From: Psychroserpens mesophilus
GTDB taxonomy: Bacteria > Bacteroidota > Bacteroidia > Flavobacteriales > Flavobacteriaceae
Length of the DNA: 64,000 nucleotides
Assembly (NCBI RefSeq): GCF_000826645.1
Contig: NZ_JXJP01000006.1
Coordinates: 165,090-229,089 of the forward strand
Direction of reading: 5' to 3'
In this document: positions 60,115 to 64,000 of the stretch, in pieces
Layout: each line of letters opens with the position of its first letter
Position numbering within the stretch: position 1 is the first letter of the stretch
Position numbers and translations under genes: made by a program
Notes under the pieces: model-generated
Database searches by the model: none
Told to the model about the DNA's origin: nothing
Seen by the model: the letters and a program-made list of their open reading frames with translations, nothing else

Positions 60115-60405
60115 ATGAGTAAAATTGAAGATATTGTAGATTCGTTAGAGAACAAAATTAGCAAGGTTTTGCATAAATTAGAAGTATTAAAGCAGACCAA
60201 TGCTAAAATCTCAGAAGAATTAGCAATTCAACAGAAAAAAAATATGAGTCAACAGGAAGAAATTAGTTCTTGGGCTGATAAATATGAAGCACTCAAAATG
60301 GCAAATTCATTGCTGGGCAGTGACGAGAATAATAGAGAAACTAAGCTTAAAATAAACTCATTAATTCGAGATATTGATCATTGTATCGCGCAATTATCTG
60401 AATAA
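60115..60405 (+). CDS. ZapB-like coiled-coil protein
   Basis: 96 aa, almost all one coiled coil (VDSLENKISKVLHKLEVLKQ, then KISEELAIQQKKNMSQQEEI), with no signal peptide. It directly precedes zapA by 15 bp. In other bacteria ZapB is the coiled-coil partner of ZapA at the FtsZ ring. The assignment rests on length, composition and neighbour, not on sequence identity. Confidence 0.65.
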   Translation: MSKIEDIVDSLENKISKVLHKLEVLKQTNAKISEELAIQQKKNMSQQEEISSWADKYEALKMANSLLGSDENNRETKLKINSLIRDIDHCIAQLSE

Positions 60406-60420
60406 TGTTAATAAAATTTA

Positions 60421-60714
60421 ATGGCAGAACAGCTTAAAATAAAGCTATCTATAGCAAACAGAGTCTATCCTTTAACGATTGCACCAAGTCAGGAGGAAGG
60501 ATTGCGAAAAGCAGCTAAAAAGATTGAAGCCATGATAAGCCAGTTTGAACAAAATTACTCTGTTCGTGATAAGCAAGATGTATTAGCCATGTGTGCGTTA
60601 CAATTTGCTTCTCAGGTTGAACAGAAAACAATAGATAAAGCCGAAGTGAGTGAAGAAGTTGAGACAAAGTTAAATGCTTTAAATCAACTGTTACACGAAC
60701 ATTTAAGTGCTTAA
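60421..60714 (+). CDS. zapA: cell division protein ZapA
   Basis: 97 aa. N-terminal beta-hairpin KIKLSIANRVYPLTIAPSQE and EGLRKAAKKIEAMISQFEQ, then a helix with DVLAMCALQFASQVEQ. Promotes FtsZ bundling at the division site. Operon with the ZapB-like gene upstream and the 6S-like RNA and rny downstream. Confidence 0.93.
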   Translation: MAEQLKIKLSIANRVYPLTIAPSQEEGLRKAAKKIEAMISQFEQNYSVRDKQDVLAMCALQFASQVEQKTIDKAEVSEEVETKLNALNQLLHEHLSA

Positions 60715-60743
60715 CGTTCTTTTAAATACAACATTAGGTTACT

Positions 60744-60936
60744 GCCTACATTAGTTATTTTATTTTTGATAAACTCAACGTTAATTCTTTAAAAAGGGTG
60801 AGTTTAAACTGTAAAATCGAGCTGCTAGTACTAAACTTGTTTTAGTATTCAGGCAGATTTTTGATCAGTTTGTTAGCCCTAAACTTGTTTTTAAGGAGTT
60901 TATACAAAATCTGAAACTGATGTAGGCTTTTTTTTT
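60744..60936 (+). ncRNA. ssrS: candidate 6S RNA (6S/6S-Flavo class) between zapA and rny
   Basis: About 190 nt with a long closing stem: 60744-60756 (GCCTACATTAGTT) pairs with 60915-60927, with one G-U, then a run of T to 60936. Inside, 60769-60776 can pair with 60896-60903 and an apical stem joins CTGC (60822-60825) to GCAG (60853-60856), giving the rod shape of 6S RNA. A zapA-linked 6S gene is known in E. coli, and 6S-Flavo RNAs have been described in Bacteroidota. The class is inferred from position and fold. Confidence 0.6.
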
Positions 60937-61027
60937 AACTCAACTCATATTAAAACTGAGATGAGTGACTCCCAGGTATATTGGGAAATTTTGATGACAT
61001 CAAATACATTTTAAAACTAACTAAAAC
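60937..61027 (+). other. rny leader with three small hairpins
   Basis: Between the 6S-like terminator and the rny ATG: ACTCAT/ATGAGT (60943-60948 with 60961-60966), TCCCA/TGGGA (60970-60974 with 60982-60986) and a perfect TTTGATG/CATCAAA palindrome (60990-60996 with 60998-61004). These may matter for rny mRNA stability; no riboswitch recognised. Confidence 0.4.
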
Positions 61028-62605
61028 ATGGATACGAACACAATTTTAATGATTGTTGGAGGCGTAGTATTAGGAATAATACTCGGATATATTATTGCAA
61101 AATCTCTTGAAAAGAGCAATGCATCTAAACTTATTAAAGATGCTAAGAATGAAGCTGATTCTATTTTAAAGCAAGCTAAAAATGAAGGAGAATCTATAAA
61201 GAAAGATAAAATACTTCAGGCTAAAGAAAAGTTTATAGAGCTTAAGTCGGAACATGAAAAGGTCATTTTATCACGAGATAAAAAAATGGCTGAAGCTGAA
61301 AAGCGAACCAGAGATAAAGAATCTCAGGTGTCTAGCGAATTAGCCAAAGCAAAAAAATCAAATCAGAGTCTTGAAGATAAAATCAAAGACTACGATTTTA
61401 GACTTGAGTTTTTAGAAAAGAAAAAAGACGAGGTTGAAAAGGCACATAAAAGCCAGATTAAGCAACTGGAAGTGATTTCTGGTCTGTCTGCTGAAGATGC
61501 GAAAGCACAATTGGTAGAATCGCTAAAAAGCGAAGCTAAAACTGATGCGATGAGTTATTTACAAGATACACTCGAAGAAGCTAAGCTGACAGCTCAACAA
61601 GAAGCTAAGAAAATCATTATCAACTCAATTCAACGTATCGGAACAGAAGAAGCGATTGATAACTGTGTGTCCGTTTTTAATATTGAATCTGATGATGTTA
61701 AAGGTCGAATCATTGGTAGAGAAGGTCGAAACATTAGAGCGATTGAAGCTGCAACAGGCGTAGAAATCATTGTTGATGATACACCTGAAGCCATTATTTT
61801 ATCTTGTTTTGATTCTGTACGACGTGAGATTGCACGTTTGTCATTACATAAGTTAGTGACTGATGGAAGAATTCATCCTGCCAGAATTGAAGAGATTGTT
61901 AAAAAAACTGAGAAGCAAATTGAACAGGAAATCATTGAAGTCGGAAAACGAACGGTTATTGATTTAGGAATTCACGGCTTACATCCAGAACTTATAAAAC
62001 TTGTTGGTCGAATGAAATATCGTTCGTCTTACGGACAAAATTTACTGCAACACTCACGTGAAGTAGCTAAACTATGTGGTGTTATGGCTGCGGAATTAGG
62101 TTTAAATCCTAAGTTAGCTAAGCGAGCTGGTTTACTACACGATATTGGTAAAGTACCATCTTCTGAAGCAGATATGGAAACACCACACGCTATCTTAGGG
62201 ATGCAATGGGCTGAAAAGCACGGTGAAAAACCTGAAGTGTGCAATGCAATTGGTGCGCATCACGATGAAATTGAAATGACGACTTTGCTATCGCCAATTG
62301 TTCAGGTTTGTGATGCAATTTCAGGAGCAAGACCAGGAGCAAGACGTCAAGTTCTTGATTCTTACATTCAACGTTTAAAAGATTTAGAGGATGTAGCCTT
62401 CGGATTTACTGGAGTTAATAAAGCTTATGCGATTCAAGCTGGTAGAGAGTTACGAGTTATGGTAGAAAGCGAAAAAGTAACCGATGAACAAGCTGCGAAC
62501 TTATCATTTGAAATCTCTCAAAAAATTCAGACAGATATGACATATCCTGGACAAGTAAAAGTGACTGTAATTAGAGAAACCAGAGCAGTAAATATTGCTA
62601 AATAG
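61028..62605 (+). CDS. rny: ribonuclease Y
   Basis: 525 aa. N-terminal membrane anchor ([19 protein letters not shown]), a long charged coiled coil, KH domain with [20 protein letters not shown], and HD domain with [14 protein letters not shown] and [12 protein letters not shown]. This is the usual RNase Y layout, an endonuclease that starts mRNA decay. It is followed by its own terminator. Confidence 0.97.
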   Translation: MDTNTILMIVGGVVLGIILGYIIAKSLEKSNASKLIKDAKNEADSILKQAKNEGESIKKDKILQAKEKFIELKSEHEKVILSRDKKMAEAEKRTRDKESQVSSELAKAKKSNQSLEDKIKDYDFRLEFLEKKKDEVEKAHKSQIKQLEVISGLSAEDAKAQLVESLKSEAKTDAMSYLQDTLEEAKLTAQQEAKKIIINSIQRIGTEEAIDNCVSVFNIESDDVKGRIIGREGRNIRAIEAATGVEIIVDDTPEAIILSCFDSVRREIARLSLHKLVTDGRIHPARIEEIVKKTEKQIEQEIIEVGKRTVIDLGIHGLHPELIKLVGRMKYRSSYGQNLLQHSREVAKLCGVMAAELGLNPKLAKRAGLLHDIGKVPSSEADMETPHAILGMQWAEKHGEKPEVCNAIGAHHDEIEMTTLLSPIVQVCDAISGARPGARRQVLDSYIQRLKDLEDVAFGFTGVNKAYAIQAGRELRVMVESEKVTDEQAANLSFEISQKIQTDMTYPGQVKVTVIRETRAVNIAK

Positions 62606-62628
62606 GAATCTTAAAACTTATATGTAAT

Positions 62629-62660
62629 AAAGCATTCTAATTTTTTTAGGATGCTTTTTT
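62629..62660 (+). terminator. Rho-independent terminator after rny
   Basis: 12-bp stem (62629-62640 with 62646-62657, one G-U), 5-nt T loop, then T-run that overlaps the 3' end of the convergent XerD gene. Confidence 0.85.
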
Positions 62661-63567
62661 ATTTTCTGGGATGATGTTTCAATAAGATGTTTTTTAAATG
62701 TGAACGATCCACATGCATGTAAATTTCAGTAGTTGTAATACTTTCATGACCAAGCATTAGCTGAATAGCTCTTAAATCGGCTCCATTTTCTAATAGATGC
62801 GTCGCAAACGAGTGTCTTAATGTATGAGGAGAAATCACCTTATTGAGATTGATTGCTTTTGCTAAATCTTTTATGATAGTAAAAATCATGGCTCTGGTTA
62901 GTTTGGAGCCTCGATGATTTAAAAACAACGTGTCTTTATCATCTGGACTGACATCAATTTTAGTTCGTTCTTGTTGCCAGATGTTGATATACTTTTGGGT
63001 ATTTAAACCGATAGGTACAAATCGCTGTTTATCTCCTTTTCCAGTGACTTTTATAAAGCCTTCTGCAAAGAAAAGATCAGATAGTTTTAAGTTGATAAGT
63101 TCACTAACTCTTAAGCCACAACTATATAAGGTTTCCAAAATAGCACGATTGCGTTCACCTATATAAATATTGTTATAGCTTTTAGTTAGGTCTATGGCAC
63201 TAATGAGCGAGTCAATGTCTTCAATACTCAATGTATCGGGTAACTTTCTTCCAGTTTTGGGAGACTCAATATGATCTAAAGGATTAGTTTTCCTATAATC
63301 TTCAAAGACCAAATAAGAAAAGAAACTTCGCAAGCCAGATATTAATCGTGATTGAGATCTTGCATTGAGATCTTTTGAGACATCATATATGAAAGATAGC
63401 ACAATACTTTTATCTATTTTAGTCGGTGAACTATTAATGTTATGCTGTTCTAAATAGAGTATTAGTTTTTGAACATCACGTACATAACTTTCTATTGAGT
63501 TTTGAGATAAGCCACGCTCTATTTGAAGGTAATGTTGGTAATCTTTTATCGCATTTAACCATTTCAT
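62659..63567 (-). CDS. xerD: tyrosine recombinase XerD
   Basis: 302 aa, single-domain length of Xer recombinases. Core-binding domain (LQIERGLSQNSIESYVRDVQK) then the catalytic domain with Arg in YSCGLRVSELINLK, Lys in VTGKGDKQRFVPIG, the HTLRHSFATHL box, GHESITTTEIYMH and the catalytic Tyr. Resolves chromosome dimers at dif. The dif site is not visible in the window. Confidence 0.95.
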   Translation of the reverse strand: MKWLNAIKDYQHYLQIERGLSQNSIESYVRDVQKLILYLEQHNINSSPTKIDKSIVLSFIYDVSKDLNARSQSRLISGLRSFFSYLVFEDYRKTNPLDHIESPKTGRKLPDTLSIEDIDSLISAIDLTKSYNNIYIGERNRAILETLYSCGLRVSELINLKLSDLFFAEGFIKVTGKGDKQRFVPIGLNTQKYINIWQQERTKIDVSPDDKDTLFLNHRGSKLTRAMIFTIIKDLAKAINLNKVISPHTLRHSFATHLLENGADLRAIQLMLGHESITTTEIYMHVDRSHLKNILLKHHPRK

Positions 63568-63807
63568 AGCGTTTTTTCTCTAAAAATTAGGTTTAATAAA
63601 GGTAAAAATAGGTGTTTTAAGATGAAATTAGTACGTCATTTGACGTATTTTTTATATTATTTGTTAATAACATTTAATTTAAAATACTGATAATCAATTA
63701 TTTGCTTAAATTTGTTTACAATATTGTTAATAAGTCGCTAAATATTGTTTATTATTTCAAAAAAAAGTATTTAGTTTGTACTAATCAATTTTAAAAACTT
63801 ATAAATT

Positions 63808-64000
63808 ATGAAAAAATTAATGTTATTAGCTGCTGTTGCAGTTTTTAGTTTATCAAATGTAAATGCTCAAGAATTAAGAGCAGGTTTAAATGGAGGTTTA
63901 CCAATTGGTGATTTCTCTGAGTTTTACTCATTTAGCTTTGGTCTTGATGTAAACTACTTATGGGAAGTATCTGACGATTTTAGTGCAGGTATTGCTACAG
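63808..64000 (+). CDS. outer-membrane beta-barrel protein, cut by window edge
   Basis: First 64 codons only. Signal peptide (MKKLMLLAAVAVFSLSNVNAQ), then barrel-type strands LRAGLNGGLPIGDFSEF and SFGLDVNYLWEVSDDFSAG. The pattern fits the small OmpA/OmpW-like porins common in Flavobacteriia. A TAAATTTG word at 63707-63714 could be its -7 box, leaving an unusually long leader. Gene continues beyond the window. Confidence 0.8.
   Translation, partial: MKKLMLLAAVAVFSLSNVNAQELRAGLNGGLPIGDFSEFYSFSFGLDVNYLWEVSDDFSAGIAT

Noticed and set aside
62659..63567. Phage or island integrase
   Set aside because: Length and motifs are those of housekeeping XerD, with no attachment-site repeats or mobile cargo around it.

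Overview
The window looks like a chromosomal segment of a marine-type member of the Flavobacteriaceae (Bacteroidota). The evidence is low GC, leaderless or short-leader genes behind TAnnTTTG -7 boxes with almost no Shine-Dalgarno sequences, a type IX secretion (T9SS) sorting domain, many SCxxD-type lipoproteins, and family-typical blocks such as ruvX-def-DUF5606-mazG, DUF6452-DUF6048-rlmD and zapA-ncRNA-rny. I see no phage, insertion sequence, CRISPR array, rRNA or tRNA. The gene at each window edge is cut: a sirtuin at the left and an outer-membrane barrel protein at the right.

Layout. 1-9.5 kb: sirtuin, triple-CHRD lipoprotein, TrmH-type methyltransferase, VOC protein, a DEAD-box helicase with a repetitive basic tail and a structured leader, two related lipoproteins facing each other over a shared terminator, and RdgB. 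9.6-17.5 kb: acyl-CoA ligase, HPF-like protein, M3 peptidase lipoprotein, RlmH, NadC, and a CCA/poly(A) polymerase-type gene whose 3' end lies in a 9-copy 7-bp microsatellite. 17.7-27.1 kb: a surface-glycan/LPS-core cluster with a sulfotransferase, glycosyltransferases of GT2, GT4 and GT9 type and an InaA/Kdo-kinase-like protein. Its genes switch strand repeatedly, and one gene pair shares a palindromic back-to-back promoter.

27.2-33.8 kb: dapD, then a gene-free 0.4-kb interval with two related terminator-ended units, the ruvX-def-DUF5606-mazG operon, an RsbQ-like hydrolase followed by a kinase carrying an RsbP-like PAS domain, and YebC. 33.9-46.3 kb: surface protein, S41 protease, PhhB, SDR protein, GcvT, DUF4268, ZIP transporter, several methyltransferases, DinB, DUF6048/DUF6452 and RlmD. 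46.4-50.7 kb: an SRPBCC/ECF sigma/DUF6768 operon, RocD, and a set of small membrane proteins (two DUF2752, CD225, CCC-motif). 50.7-64 kb: T9SS cargo, Smr protein, a calcium-repeat lipoprotein, cysteine desulfurase, TonB-dependent receptor, M23 peptidase, ZapB-like/ZapA, a 6S-like RNA, RNase Y and XerD.

The most interesting candidates are regulatory. First, the ECF sigma operon has an ECF-type promoter (GAAC-N17-GTCTTTA) at its start, and the same geometry (GTGAC-N17-GTCTTA) occurs twice in front of the two terminator-ended units between dapD and ruvX. This suggests an ECF sigma that controls itself and a pair of duplicated small RNAs. Second, an RsbQ-type hydrolase is paired with an RsbP-type PAS domain fused to a histidine kinase rather than the usual PP2C phosphatase, and the PAS domain reads through upstream of the first usable start codon.
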